Origin: Quercus robur
Lineage: Eukaryota > Streptophyta > Magnoliopsida > Fagales > Fagaceae
Direction of reading: 5' to 3'
Assembly: GCF_932294415.1 (NCBI RefSeq)
Contig: NC_065545.1
Coordinates: 40,214,327 to 40,278,326 of the forward strand
Length of the DNA: 64,000 bases
Below are positions 36,043-48,685 of the stretch, piece by piece (position 1 is the first letter of the stretch; each line of letters begins with the position of its first letter). The position numbers and the translations under genes are program-made. The notes under the pieces are model-generated. The model was not told the origin of the DNA. It ran no database searches and saw only the letters and a program-made list of their open reading frames with translations.

Positions 36043-38392
36043 TTCTATTTCTTTGGTATCGATAAATGTGCTAGGGGACCATCCCATATTCCCAAACCGA
36101 ACCCTCACTCACAATCACATCACAAAATAGAAAAAGAAAAAAAATCATTTTCAACCAAGGGAGGGTAACATGAACATCCCAATTATAGGGTAACATGAAC
36201 ATCCCAATTATGATAATATATTTATTCTTCCTTAATACAGAGTTTTTATATTAATAAAATTATTTCCAAACAAACAATTGCAAAGAATAAATAAAAAAAA
36301 TTTATAAAAAAAATATTGTATCCCGGACATTACTATTTTTTGAGATCAAGATAATTAAGTGAGTGATTTTTAGCCTGAGTCTTAAAGTTCTATCGTCTAA
36401 TTCCACTCTTTCTAGTTTGACCCAACCTAGGTTGAAAGATTAATATACCAAACAAATTGAACAACCAATTAGTCAATCTTATCTTATAAAAAAAAAGGTC
36501 AATAATCTTAAAAACCAGATATTCATTTTCCATTTAAGAAAAAAAAAAAAAAAAAAAAACCAGATATTCATATGTAGTGACTAGTGCGGATGTGTTTTCA
36601 TTGCTAATCCTTTTCAATGAGCAAGCAATTAAATCCTCATTACTTGCCTTATCTGGTCCAAATATCACAGTGCTAATACATCCACATGCAATTCAGGAGA
36701 AGAAAAAAAAACACATATATCCAGATGCAAGGGGGACCCGATGTTGAAAGCAAGAATCTCATTAACAAAGGATCTGTCAAGAAATTATGCAATGCACAAA
36801 AAATCTTACAAATGGAGTTGAGATAATCTCTACCTTCGTTTTCAGAACATTAATCCTCCCATCAAGAATAAGGTTGGAGATGCTTACAATACATTACATC
36901 CACTGACATTTCATCCCCGTCTGGCATGGACAAAGCTCATATATGCCTCATTGTTCATTATCATTGGCCCCTCCCCCTCCTCTCTGAAAACAATTGTCTG
37001 CATCCGTCACCCTGCATATTGTTAAAGATCATCACAGCCACAGGTTACGTAAATTCAACATCAACAGGCACTATTAATGTCTGACTGATACTCCATTTAG
37101 AATCTAATAAAAAATGTATGAACCTTATATTATGTGACCAAGAATGATAATTTGTTTTTTTTTCTAAGACACCTGATATTTGTGAGAACCGAACCCGTGG
37201 AAGAAAATACTTTAGATTCTTCTCTCCAATGGACAAATAGAAGGAATATATCCCACAACAGGATGTAGGTCTGTCTTATGACAATTTTACAGATCTGTCC
37301 AATGAAATATTTGCTAAGAAAGACATGTTCTCAAAGTATGATAGAGATCTTCCCAAAAGAATTTTACTAAGGAAGACCTATTCTCACAGCATGCTTGAGA
37401 TCATCTTGTAGCAATCTTAATCATGAGATATTTTCTACAGAGATCTTTCCAAGGAAAGTTTGAGTAACGTCTGGGGTCGATTAACTTGTATTTTCTATGA
37501 AACCAATAAATAAGCCTAACTTGTATTTGTCAGTAAGTAGTAAAACAAGGGGTTCATTTAAATTTCAAGTATCCATGGCATGAAAAGTCAAGTGCATGCA
37601 CATGTTCGCCAAAAAAATACAGATTGTAACAACACCAGGACTTAAGACAATTTTACAATAATGTGTAGCATTAAAACGCATGACATAACCTTTTTTTTTT
37701 TTTTTCTTTCTGAAAGATGATAATGAATTTTATCATGAAGTGCAATTTTGCCACTCACCGCAACTGCTTGGTGAATTCTGGAACCAACAATTACAGTTTA
37801 TAGCTCAAACACTACTAAAATCCATCTTAGTATCCTTGTGTATTAATTAGGAATGTGATGCAGGGGATGTGATGGGCTGATTGTCTATGGTTTAGAAACA
37901 ATGAAAGGCTGAGTTGCTAAGAACACATTGATAGGTAGATAAGTACCTCTGCAACAAACACAGTTCCAAATAGAACACAAAGGCTAACAATTCATTCAAT
38001 TACCAAAAACTGATTTACAAAGAACTTACATTCTCCTACTTATACTAGTTGTTTGGCATTGGCAGCCTCTAGATAGTTGACAAGTGTCTAAATCCTATAG
38101 GCTAATGCTTAAGAAATGGTCTAACTAACTAACTAACTAACTAATTAGTTACAAGTGGATTAGGATATAGGCATATAGTTACTTGAAATGCCTTGCATCA
38201 GAATGCTAATTCACCCATTGGATATGTATGCCACTATGCCTCCCATCATAAAGATTGCAAGAAATCTCCCATTTTCATCGAGGGGTATTGTAAAATGGCT
38301 GCTTCTGAATACATAATATAAAAGATCAAAATTAAACTACTGGAAATATTGCCCATGCATCTACCCTTGCTATTATTGAAGTTGTGCTGATA

Positions 38393-38429
<37 letters not shown>

Positions 38430-39573
38430 GTAGGACTTACTGCTCAGTAATCTATTGCACAATAAAGCAAGAAGCTCCCTAGGTCTCACCAAAACGGATC
38501 AGTGTCAGCAATAATAAGAAATCCTCTTTTATTTTTTCATCTTCTTTGGGTTGGAATAAGATAGGAGGGATGGGAGGGGGGGGTGTGCAGAAGTGTTACT
38601 GACAAGAATATTGACCAACATCCAACATCCAGAATAAAGAAAATTAAATAACTTCATCAAATAATGAAGATTGTCAGTGTGCCTACCCCATTGGATGTGT
38701 TGATCCCTCCCCCCCCCCCCCCCCCCCCCACCACCACTCTTTTGATTGTGGCTGACTTGCATGATGCTATTTGTTCAAAGCACTGTTGGTAGTAAAAAAA
38801 GAGTCCTGTCTAAACTGAAACCAATTTTGGCTTTCCATTGTTGCCTTTTGAGTAGATCCTTCAGAATGTGTTCCTACAGAATAAATAAATGCTCTAGAAC
38901 CAAAAACTATCAAACCTTGCTTGGTATTGAGCAAAAAATAGTATATTTGAGAATTGACTTTTGCAAAGGAAGGATAATCTTTTGAATAGAAATTGATGCA
39001 GAAAATAAAAACTAATCCTAACTCAGCTTATGCAGATATGCCATACTATCAGCACCTCCACCAGTGGTTAAACATACCTGTTCAACATCATCATCATCAT
39101 CATCATCATAAATTCCAAGGGAAAACAAAGCCAACAGAACAACTGCAAACCCCTACCCCTACCCCTACCCCTCCTTCCCCAAGTCATTCAAACCTTCAAG
39201 GTAAACAGTGACACCAATGATTTTGAACCTGGATATCTTGGACAGCAAATGCAAAAATCTCCAGATCAATAGTTCAGATGGGTGGCCCAAGATGAATAAA
39301 TACCTTATACTAAAATATGTTGTATGTTTTATTTACAGTAGCTAAAAGCTGATTTTAGGTTCTATTGCAGATTATACAAGCACAAACTTATAGAGGGGGG
39401 GGGGGGGGTGTAAAAAAAATATTCCAGTTATGGTTTGTTTCAGTGGTGCTATGCAAGGTCGTCCACTCAATGCTGTTAGATGGACAAAAATGTCATGCGC
39501 AAATGATGGTGAGTCACAGAAGAAAACTATAAGAGCATGTCATCTGCCTCAAGTATATATTCCACCTGTCCGT
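36043..39573. other. Intergenic, no supported gene
   Basis: Contains a 25-bp direct duplication at 36163-36212, a (TAAC)n run near 38129-38150, (TG)n(AG)n at 38392-38430, C21-22 at about 38708-38729, (CAT)n at 39088-39111 and a (CCCCTA)n run at 39150-39174. A minus-strand stretch near 36967-37026 has an acceptor-like AG and could be a last exon, but nothing joins to it. Confidence 0.45.
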
Positions 39574-40881
39574 TTAGATCTTGCTTTCAGTAGCGTTACT
39601 ACCACAAGCTAGCCTCAGTTGGTTGAGCAGAGATTCTGGGGGCTGCACTCCAGCTGCCTTGATCTGATACAGAAACTTGACGGCTTCAATGTAAAAGCCA
39701 TTGCGCATGTACCCGGTAACCATTGCATTCAAACATGCAGTGTTTCTCTTGTTGTCACCATTCATCTCAAACACCAGTTTTGCATCTGGCAGTAGCCCAC
39801 TTCTTCCATACATGTCAATTAACCCGCACTGCACAAAAGTATCTGTATCCAGCCCAAGCTTGATGGCATGGGCATGGACCTGTCGACCGCAATGCCCATG
39901 GTCGTGAATCCCACCACATGCCTTGAGAACACTAGAAAATGTGAACTTGTTTTTCTTAATTCCTGCCCTTCCCATCTCCCTAAAGTAAGTAAAAACATCA
40001 TGGAAATGCTCTTCCCTGCAGCTGCTAATGATTCTGGCCGTCCATGTCAGAGTATTATGACGTGGGAGTTGATTAAAGACAAAGTCAGCACCTTCTAGGC
40101 ATTTGAATTTCCCATAAAATTCGATTAGGGAACTGTTGAGAAAGAAATCATTAGCAATACCCAACTTCAGTAAGCTGCCATGGAGTTGCTTTCCGAGTTC
40201 CATATCCATAGTGTACAGACATGCCTTGAGAACACAAACTATGAGCCATGTGGGTAATTCGAAAAAATTGAATTGGGATTGGGATTGCATTTTCCCAAAC
40301 AAAGTTACAGCTTCATGGTAGTCTTCATTGCTGGCATAAGCAACAATCATGGTGGCCCAAGTGAGGATGTCCTTACGGAACATTTGTTCAAACAAATGCC
40401 TGGCAGTGTCAAATAGACCGCATGATACATGCATGAGAAGGAGTCGGTTAAGCAAAGGCAATGGAAGTTCGAGCCTCGGGGTGATGCGGGCATGCAACTC
40501 CATAGCTCTTGCAGAGTCCGCAGTGAGAGTGCATTCTTGGATAAGGGAGGCATACATATCATAGGGTATGGGGAGGCCAAGCCCATCCATCAATCGCAAA
40601 ATATCAGAGCTTGTGCACCTGCTGCTGCCTCTCTTCTTATTAGGAGTAGTAGTAGTTTTTATTGCCATTTCCATTGGTTTTGAAGTATCGGTTTTGTCAT
40701 TATTATTATCATCATTAATGATGAAAACATTTTGTTTGGGGCTGCGTAGAGGCTGCCGAATCTGAAGTGCACACTTACTTTTACTTAAACTAGTACTACT
40801 AGGGAATATGGATACAGTATGAGCATGAACACAACTTAGTCCTACTGCTTTCAACTGAGGGGCTGCTACGACTACTTCCAT
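39574..40881 (-). CDS. PLS-type pentatricopeptide repeat protein (At1g31790-like)
   Basis: Intronless, 435 residues from the first true ATG at 40881; the frame opens 13 codons earlier only with TTG. PPR proteins bind single-stranded organelle RNA, each motif contacting about one base, for editing, splicing or stabilising (family knowledge). The first 90 or so residues are Ser/Asn/Thr/Lys-rich and fit an organelle targeting peptide. Repeat cores are visible: TWATMIVAYASNEDYHEAV, VCVLKACLYTMDMELGKQLH, FVFNQLPRHNTLTWTARI, SSVLKACGGIHDHGHCGRQV, CGLIDMYGRSGLLPDAKLVF and LNAMVTGYMRNGFYIEAVKF. It ends soon after the last repeat with no DYW domain. From memory it resembles Arabidopsis At1g31790; its target RNA cannot be told. 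No damage seen. Confidence 0.88.
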   Translation of the reverse strand: MEVVVAAPQLKAVGLSCVHAHTVSIFPSSTSLSKSKCALQIRQPLRSPKQNVFIINDDNNNDKTDTSKPMEMAIKTTTTPNKKRGSSRCTSSDILRLMDGLGLPIPYDMYASLIQECTLTADSARAMELHARITPRLELPLPLLNRLLLMHVSCGLFDTARHLFEQMFRKDILTWATMIVAYASNEDYHEAVTLFGKMQSQSQFNFFELPTWLIVCVLKACLYTMDMELGKQLHGSLLKLGIANDFFLNSSLIEFYGKFKCLEGADFVFNQLPRHNTLTWTARIISSCREEHFHDVFTYFREMGRAGIKKNKFTFSSVLKACGGIHDHGHCGRQVHAHAIKLGLDTDTFVQCGLIDMYGRSGLLPDAKLVFEMNGDNKRNTACLNAMVTGYMRNGFYIEAVKFLYQIKAAGVQPPESLLNQLRLACGSNATESKI

Positions 40882-43006
40882 TGTAGTTATCTCATGATTG
40901 GGATTTTGAGATGTTGGCAATGAGAGTATGGCTGTATAAGAGAGCTATACAGTTGATGCAATCTGGGCTTTGCTCTCTGTTAAAGCTCCAAGGGTGGTTT
41001 TTGTTGAGGCTTTAGCAATGCCACGACAATTCCAATGCGGGGATAACTATGTTGCTTTTTGGTTTAGACAAAACGTCAAACAGGTTCAGGGCATAAAAAG
41101 AAAGGTAGTGAAAAGTGAGGTCTACCTTAGCCAAATCCCAAGCCGGAACTTCAGCAACAGCTACGCAGACTAGTCCAACCCAAGAGGTTGAAAGGTGGTG
41201 AATGGAAACAAATATAGAAAATTCATGAAAACACAAACCTACTGTGTGGGCTGATAAGTTAACACAAACGAGAGAAGCAGAAGTACCCACTGATGCTCGC
41301 GCCCACGTTATTGGTAGGTACTAGCAAAATCGAGCTTTAAATGGATTTTTTTTTTTTTTTTTTTTTTTTTTATATTAAAATTTTTCTTAATAAATTTATT
41401 AAAGGTGTAGAAATCAAATGTGATTTAAAATTTTATATTATAATAGGGTGTGCATGAGTCGGTTGGGTCAAATTAAGGACATTTTTTGACTCAATCCACT
41501 ATGGTAGGTTAAAAAAAATTCCACCTAATTCAACCCATCATATAAGTTCAATCCAACCCAATCCAACTCACATGGGTCGGGTTGAACCCCATGAGTTGGA
41601 CAATTTTATTTATTTATTATTATTATTAAATTGAGCAAAAAAAAAAAAAAAATCACATATGCCACCTAAGTTGATAAACAAAATATACATTAATATATAA
41701 ACTAATATTTCAACTAAGTTATACATTAATATATATATTTTTTGATAGATGCTCAATTATACATTAATATATATAGTAATGATTTGACTGGTATATAAAC
41801 AAAGAATATGTTTTTTTTAACCCTTTTTTTTCATCAGTTTACTCACATATGAATTTTTTTTAACATTAAGAATATGTTTATTTTTTTAATTTACTCATAT
41901 ATAACATGTTAGCTTGTAAGTTGTTACTTGTTCTAATCTGGACCTACTATTGACATCACTTTTTTACCCACTAATAATAGCTTGTCACCTAAAATTTGTT
42001 GTGACATTATTATAAAAATGTTGCGGAAGTATTAAATTAATAATTTGATATGATAAAACATTATGCAATGAAGATTATGAATATTTATTTTGTAATATAT
42101 ATATATATATATATGAAACCAAATTGAGAAATTTATTTGTAGCTTAAGTGACATATCTTGTTGTTTTGACGTTTAGTTCAAATCCCTTTTCTCCCAACTA
42201 TTGAATTATCATAATTTTTTTTTATTATAAAAAACCTGTGAAATTAAAAGAATTTTCATGCCGTCTAGAGTTAGATATCTATGCTAGGTTGGTACTTGGT
42301 AGGGCAACATTAATAAAATCAATGGTTCAAGCACTAATGAATTATATGCAATATTGATCACATTTTGGTCCATCTAAATGGTTAGAATAAAAAATATTTC
42401 AGTATGAAGGATATGAATAGGATAAGATCTCTAATTCCCTTTTATTTTATTTAGATGTAAGACATGTGACATTTTAAAAAATCAAATAAATGCTACGTGC
42501 CGCACATTAGATTAAGGAATTGGAGGGGATCTTTTTCTAGTTGGGATTTAGGAAAATCAAGGATAGGCTTATTACACTATGGGATCAAAAAGTAAAAATA
42601 TTTTAGCCTTTATAAAAAGAAAATTAATTCTTAAACCCCTTTCATGCTCATGTCACGTTGAGGTATTACAAAAGAAAAAACTGTGAATGAACTCTCCCTA
42701 AAAATCAGATTTTCTTGATCCGGCACAATTGGTAACTACAAAAGGGACCCTAAAAATCTTTAACAATTTGCCGCACACCACCATATAGGGACACCACTTA
42801 AATCCAAATTATAAGACCTATGAATTTAAGCCAACCTATTTTATATTTACCACTCACTATTATTATTATTATTATTACTCAATGCATAACTTCATTCACA
42901 AGTGCATACCTGATGTAGACAAAGAATCAAGGAAAATAAGGCAACATGCTCTTTGTAGTGGTAAATTTAAAAACCAAGAAACAAGCAAATTGGATATCCA
43001 GAAGTA
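40882..43006. other. Intergenic between the two PPR genes
   Basis: T-run of about 27 at 41346-41372; a GGGTCGGGTTGAAC-type dispersed repeat near 41450-41600; (TA)n near 42096-42114. No gene seen. Confidence 0.5.
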
Positions 43007-43353
43007 GGGAAAATGGGCATTTGCTCTTAATTTATAAACTATACAACAAAATGCCCATGTTTTGAAACTATTTAACATAATGTCCCTATTTTTGAAACAT
43101 GATTTTGACAAAATTGAGTTCTATGTAAAACTCGATATCCTCAAAATCGAACTATATGTATATTTTTAAGTGAAACTTGACATTGCTAATGTTGAGTTTC
43201 ACTTAAATTTTCAAAAAAATTGAAAATTTAAGTGGCAAAATATGCATAAAACTCGATTTTGTTAAAATATGCATAAATGTCGAGTTTCACCTGTAACTCA
43301 ATTTTGTTAAAAAACAAGGGCATTTTGCTGCATAGTTAATGTCCATTTTTCCC
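43007..43353. mobile_element. MITE (347 bp)
   Basis: Left end GGGAAAATGGGCATT and right end (reverse complement) GGGAAAAATGGACATT, continuing into ACAAAATGCCCATGTTTT versus GCAAAATGCCCTTGTTTT. The interior has repeats of AACTCGATTTTGTTAAA and GAGTTTCAC. A flank similarity ATCCAGAAGTA/ATCCAAAGCTA is imperfect, so no TSD is claimed. Confidence 0.65.
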
Positions 43354-43443
43354 ATCCAAAGCTACATATGTTCTTTTGATAAAAAAAAAATTTCAGCTAT
43401 TTAAAAATTCATATTCCAAATAGACGAACTACATACAAGATTC

Positions 43444-43796
43444 TAAGGATGTACGAAAAGTCTAGGAATTTTATTACCAAATCAAGGTTTTGGGTGGAAC
43501 AATGGGAAAATTTTTACGGAAGCTTCTTTGGGGCAGTAAAATTCATAAAAAGACTGAAGGTATTTCTATGGAGAATAGCAATAAGGCCTTATCAAAGAGG
43601 AATGGGGTGGTCAATAGGTTTGGGGGTGCTGAAAGCTCTTATGTTTCTGTTTAATCTCCTCTTGTTGTTCAATAAAAATTTTCCTTTAGCAAAAAGTACC
43701 AACAAAATCGTCAATGTGAAGAAAATTTTATTTCACCTTTCAACTTTTCTTTCTTCTCCTAACTGTCTCTCCAAGCAAACACTTATCCCAAAATAA
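43444..43796 (+). repeat. Possible LINE RT zinc-binding remnant
   Basis: The open frame includes KRLKVFLWRIAI, like the zf-RVT segment found at the end of plant L1 ORF2, and then loses similarity. Short and degenerate. Confidence 0.25.
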
Positions 43797-44306
43797 AAAA
43801 ATGTATCTCCAAGCAAACAGAGCATGTCTTCAACTTTTTCCTTTCAATGTTCATACTGAGCATAAATTTCTTTAGCAATGTACTTAATATGTTATTCAAG
43901 AATTCACAAATTCATGAAGATGTCATCTTATTAACTACTCTCCCATAATTTTTCAAAGACTACAGGGTTTACAAAAAATGAAAAAGTGTAAGTTTCAGAG
44001 ATTTCAATATTTCATGTCATTTTCTAAACTATATAATGCCAAATATTTCATATTTGAACAACAATAGCAATAACAAATCCATAGTCCCAAAAAACTCTGG
44101 TCTCATTGATATCATTTTTTAAGTTATTTTACATAGCTTCTTCGTATTGAATTTGAAGCAGTGAGATTGGTGGATAGAAATAATCAAAGAATATAATTAC
44201 ATTAGATAATTCATCCATGATATTTTCTTCATTTACAAAAAAGAAAAAAAGAAAAAAAAACAAAAGACACTATGTTGCCAAACTCAACACATTGATGAAC
44301 TCTCAC
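43797..44306. other. AT-rich spacer after the large PPR gene
   Basis: 3' side of the PPR gene at 44307-47129; probably includes its 3' UTR. Nothing else seen. Confidence 0.5.
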
Positions 44307-47129
44307 TCACCCGAAACCAACATCAATTAGGCTGTAACCTGCTGGCTTTGTCAACCTTTGATCCTGAATTGTTTTTCTTAACTCCACAGCTTCTTTCCAT
44401 CTTCCAGAAAAAACGTACATATTGGACAGTGAAATGTAATATGCAACATTGTCAGGTTCCAATTCAAAAAGAAGTTTTGCCACTTTTCTTCCCATCTCAA
44501 GGTCTCCATGATAGTTGCAAGCACTAAGCAGTGCCCCCCAAACACCTGGTTCAGGTTGGCTCTGCATTTGCTTGATAAATTCATAAGCCTCATTGAGTTT
44601 ACCACATCGACCCAGCATATCAACCATGCAGACGTGATGCTCAGGGACAGGCTCCACTCCATATTCCTTCAACATATGATCATAATACCAGATACCTTCA
44701 TTGACAAGCCCAGAGTGACTGCAAGCCGATAAAAGGCTTATAAATGTACTTTTAGTTGCCATAGTTCCAGCCTTGTACATTTCATGGAATAGTTCAATTG
44801 CTTTCTTACCATTGCCATGATACCCATATGCAGAAATCATAGAATTCCAAGCTGCTACAGACTTTTCCTGTGTATTTCTAAATATTTGGATAGCAATGTC
44901 CAATCTTCCACAATTGCTATACATATCCAGAAGAGCTGCAGATATAAAAGGATTTTCCTGAAATCCAAGCCAAAATACATGACCATGAATCTCCCTTCCA
45001 TATCTTAGAAGTCCAAGTTGAGTACAAGCCGAGAGGATGCCATTAAAGGTGATCTCGTTAGGTCCATATTGAAGACAACGAAATAGTTCTAGTGCTTTTC
45101 TAGCATCCTTATTCTGAGAAAAAACAGAGATCATGCAATTCCATGAACATAAATTGCGATTTGAACAGGAATCAAATACTGATCTTGCACTCTCAGTATC
45201 CCCACATCTGCCATACATACTAATCAATGCATTCTGCACACGGGTATCTGATCCCATTAAAGTTTTAAAAGCAAGCCCATGAATAGATTTTCCTTCGGAA
45301 ACTAACTCTAGATTCCCACAAGCTGATATGGCATTAACAAGAGTAACAGAATCATGGCTGATATTGGGTTCCTGCCTCATTAAATTGAAAGTGTTTATAG
45401 CCTCATGAAAATGGCCTTTCTGTGAGCAGCCTGCAATTACTGTGTTCCAACTAGTAATATCCGCCACAACATCAATTCTCTGCAGCAATGAGAAAGCGGC
45501 TTTCAAGTCTCCACAATTAATATACATGTACATGAGGGAATTAACTGCAAGAATTTCATTTGAAAGTCCCAATTTCAACTGCCAAGAGTGAATGGATTTA
45601 CCAAACTGGAGAGACTCATGGGAATCACAGGAAGGAAGTATAGCTAAAAGCGTTGACAAGCTGCATTTTGAGTATAAATGGAGTAGTTCCCTAAATAAAT
45701 TTTGAGCTTCTTCAGAATGCCCATTCTGAGAATATCCAGATATCATTATATTCCATGACACCAGGTCTCTATCTAGCATAGTATTGAACAAGAGTTCAGC
45801 CTTTGTTAGTCTATAGCATTTTGAATACATGTCCATGAGGCAGTTTTTTACTGATAAATCTGATTCCATTTGCCTGCGAATGGTGAATCCATGAATGGCT
45901 CTTCCTTCTCTCAACAACATTTTTTCTGCACATGATGGAATTATGGTAACTATGGTCACTTTATCAGGTTGAACAGACCATGTTATTTGCATTTCATGCA
46001 GTAGATCAAATGCTTCAGAAATCTTTCCACTCGAGGAAAATCCTTCAATCATTGCATTCCATGAAACAGCATCCTTGTGTTTCATTTCTTTGAATATGGT
46101 TTCTGCAGCCTTAGTGTCTCCACATTGTGAATACAAAGAAATGAGAGAGTTGGAAACCGAAATGTGAGAGCTGTCCTCATAACCCAGTTTAATACCGCAA
46201 CCGTGAATGACTTCACCAAAAATCAGCTCTCCTAGACTAGTAGATGCTGAAATAACACTAGACAGAGTTACATTATCCGCTTGTTCTCCAAAAAAAGCCA
46301 TCTCTTTGAAGTACCATAAGGACTTCTCGGGGTAACTGTTATAGACACATCCACTGATCATTGAATTCCACGAAACAATGTCTCTCCATTCCATCCCTGC
46401 AAACATAAGCTCCGAAGAGCTCAAATCACCGCATTTTGAGTACATGTCCAAGAGAGCATTGCATAGAATAGAATCAAAAAGCAACCCAGATTTCAAACTC
46501 AACCCATGTATTACTTTTCCTTGTTTCAAGTGATTTGCATGAGATGAAGCCGACACGACCACCAAAAGAGTCGTTGAATCAAACCCAGTTCCTTCTTCAG
46601 TCATCTCCACAAAAAGTTTCATTGCTGCACTAAAGTATCCATTTTCAACAGATGCAGTAATCATAGAATTCCAAATGATCACATCTCTATTATGAATTTC
46701 ATCAAACAAGGCGAATGAAGAACCAAAATGTCTAGCTCTAGAGTACACAGTGAGAAGAGATGTGGAAGTGGGCAAGTGAGCTAGACCACCTATCTTGAGA
46801 GCAATGCAATGGCCAATACTGGCAGTTACAATGTTGGGTCTTACGGTGCAGGATTTGACGAGATGAAGAGCATGGTAATATCGGTTATCATGTGCATGGC
46901 AATCTCTTTGTGACATTTCATCGAACAGTTGCAAAGCAGTGGAAAAATAAGAAGAATGAAATAGGGGGCTTGTTTTTGGGATAGGAACATTGTAAATATG
47001 GAAATGGAAGTGAGGAAACAAAGCAGAGGAAGCTGATGATGAAAGTCTAAGTAGCAAGGCCAAGGAGGTGTTTGATATTTGTTCAACTGTTCCTCTTATT
47101 GTGGCCTTCACTGCCCACCCCGCGCACAT
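44307..47129 (-). CDS. Large PLS-type PPR protein with E motif (At4g19220-like)
   Basis: Intronless, 940 residues from ATG 47129. The N-terminus is rich in Ser, Leu and basic residues and fits a mitochondrial or plastid presequence. The array repeats the L/S core many times: IIWNSMITASVENGYF, SWNSMISGCVYN, SWNAMIEGFSSS, SWNIMISGYSQNGHS, SWNTVIAGCSQKGHF, SWNCMISVFSQN and AWNSMISAYGYHGNG, with LLDMYSKCGDL/LISMYGRCGDT motifs between. The C-terminus has an E motif (GVWGALLSACNYHGD ... LEPDNVAYYISLSNMY ... KPAGYSLIDVG) and stops without DYW. Such E-class proteins usually act in site-specific C-to-U editing with a partner supplying the deaminase (family knowledge). From memory it matches the Arabidopsis protein At4g19220, a near neighbour of CCD4 and APY7 there. 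No stop or frameshift seen. Confidence 0.93.
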   Translation of the reverse strand: MCAGWAVKATIRGTVEQISNTSLALLLRLSSSASSALFPHFHFHIYNVPIPKTSPLFHSSYFSTALQLFDEMSQRDCHAHDNRYYHALHLVKSCTVRPNIVTASIGHCIALKIGGLAHLPTSTSLLTVYSRARHFGSSFALFDEIHNRDVIIWNSMITASVENGYFSAAMKLFVEMTEEGTGFDSTTLLVVVSASSHANHLKQGKVIHGLSLKSGLLFDSILCNALLDMYSKCGDLSSSELMFAGMEWRDIVSWNSMISGCVYNSYPEKSLWYFKEMAFFGEQADNVTLSSVISASTSLGELIFGEVIHGCGIKLGYEDSSHISVSNSLISLYSQCGDTKAAETIFKEMKHKDAVSWNAMIEGFSSSGKISEAFDLLHEMQITWSVQPDKVTIVTIIPSCAEKMLLREGRAIHGFTIRRQMESDLSVKNCLMDMYSKCYRLTKAELLFNTMLDRDLVSWNIMISGYSQNGHSEEAQNLFRELLHLYSKCSLSTLLAILPSCDSHESLQFGKSIHSWQLKLGLSNEILAVNSLMYMYINCGDLKAAFSLLQRIDVVADITSWNTVIAGCSQKGHFHEAINTFNLMRQEPNISHDSVTLVNAISACGNLELVSEGKSIHGLAFKTLMGSDTRVQNALISMYGRCGDTESARSVFDSCSNRNLCSWNCMISVFSQNKDARKALELFRCLQYGPNEITFNGILSACTQLGLLRYGREIHGHVFWLGFQENPFISAALLDMYSNCGRLDIAIQIFRNTQEKSVAAWNSMISAYGYHGNGKKAIELFHEMYKAGTMATKSTFISLLSACSHSGLVNEGIWYYDHMLKEYGVEPVPEHHVCMVDMLGRCGKLNEAYEFIKQMQSQPEPGVWGALLSACNYHGDLEMGRKVAKLLFELEPDNVAYYISLSNMYVFSGRWKEAVELRKTIQDQRLTKPAGYSLIDVGFG

Positions 47130-48685
47130 GCCCTTTGTTTAGCTTACCGTTGTTAGTGTTACTAGTGGAGTGGAATAAAACTAAACTTAAATAAATAAAT
47201 TTACTTTTTTATTTTTATAAAATAATGGGAAAATATACTGCTTTATGGATTTTTTTTTTTCTTCATAATTTGAGATTTACAAAGGGGGGAGAGAGATTTG
47301 AATCAAGATGTCCTGTTGAAAATATGAGGTGTTAGTCGAGCAACACCTTTTGGCCCTTTATAGATTTATTGGTTAGCTAGAAAATAACATATACATCATG
47401 TGCAATGTGATCTTTTATTTTTGGAAGACCTAAAACACGATTTTTCTTTGGAAGCATCAAGTGGACATTTTTATTTAAAATGATGTTTATTTTTTTAATC
47501 AATTGACAAATACATAGGATCATAGGGTTTGAAACTTTGAATTTACGATGTCCATTTATGAAAATTACGACATCATTTTTTTAATCAATTGACAAATACA
47601 CAAGATCATAGGGTTTGAAACTTTGAATTTATTGTGTCTATTTATGAAATTACTTTTTAGGTAGAATTCAAACTTAAATATCTTATTTGAGTACAAAAAA
47701 CTTACTAATTGAACTAATTGAAATTTGATTTGTACTAAAATTGATACTTGTCAAATAAATGGGTCTTGAAATGGTTGTTTAAGATGTGTTACAAAAGCTC
47801 ATTTTTTTTGTGAGTAGGGCCAACTAAAGGTACGAGGCAAATGGGCAACCATCTAAGGCCTCTTAATGAAAAAAGACCCCAAAATTTTATCCAATAGAGA
47901 TATTTATGTATTAATGGGAGTATTAATTAAGTCCCAAATATTTTTTAGTCAATAAATAAAAAGTAATTTCTTTTATCAAAGAAAAACTAGAGCGTAGAAC
48001 TCATTAATGTCCTACCCACCCACCCACAAATGCTGAAAAGTGATTTTTTTAAGCTACTTAATTGTACTTCAAACCATCTTCTGCATTGCAATGAGTCTAC
48101 TCCTTCATTTTAGTTTTGACAATTCTATAAAACCTCTAGTTCTTGCCTTACTTTTCCATTTGTTTTATTCTTGAAACTTAGCTCTTAGTTTTTAATTTTT
48201 TTTTTTTTTAAAAGAGAAAAATTTCACCTTCGCTTTCTTTGTTTTTGTCCATGTCAACACTTCTATGTAATAAAAAAATTGAAAAAACAAACTAAATAAA
48301 TATATAACTAATTACTAGTAAATAAATTAATCCTACACGTACTAAATAATTGCAATTTACAAGAAGGAATCTCTTGGAAATGGCACTCTGAAATGCTACC
48401 TAGGAATACCCAAAGATCTCTTCAAGCAAATAACCACTAGACCAACACTTTAGGATTCACTCACTTCCTATGTTAAGTTGGTAGACTTCCACCCGACATC
48501 TTTTTTTTTTTTAAGGCCGAAACGTGGAAATGAAACATTGAAATTCAAGCTCAATGAGCTTAAAAATGTTCGCGTGCACCTGATAAATAGTAAAATTTTC
48601 ATGCTTTTACCAAGGGCAACTTTATCTAGTAGACTTGTACCTTTTTCCATTGTTGTGTGCACTGCTACACCTAAGAATTTGCACT
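47130..48685. other. Intergenic, no gene seen
   Basis: Includes an 86-bp tandem duplication (about 47495-47666; both copies contain AATCAATTGACAAATACA and AGGGTTTGAAACTTTGAATTT) and assorted AT-rich repeats. Confidence 0.55.

Noticed and set aside
36967-37026. Possible last exon on the minus strand
   Set aside because: Acceptor-like site and a short frame with a stop, but no other exon joins it.
39150-39174. Telomere-like CCCCTA repeats
   Set aside because: Only about four units, and not the plant CCCTAAA telomere unit. Simple repeat.
38993-39211. His-rich plus-strand ORF
   Set aside because: Made by a (CAT)n microsatellite and a (CCCCTA)n run; no conserved content around it.
39430-39612. 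Plus-strand ORF overlapping the end of the PPR gene
   Set aside because: It runs into the antisense of the PPR 3' end and matches nothing I know.
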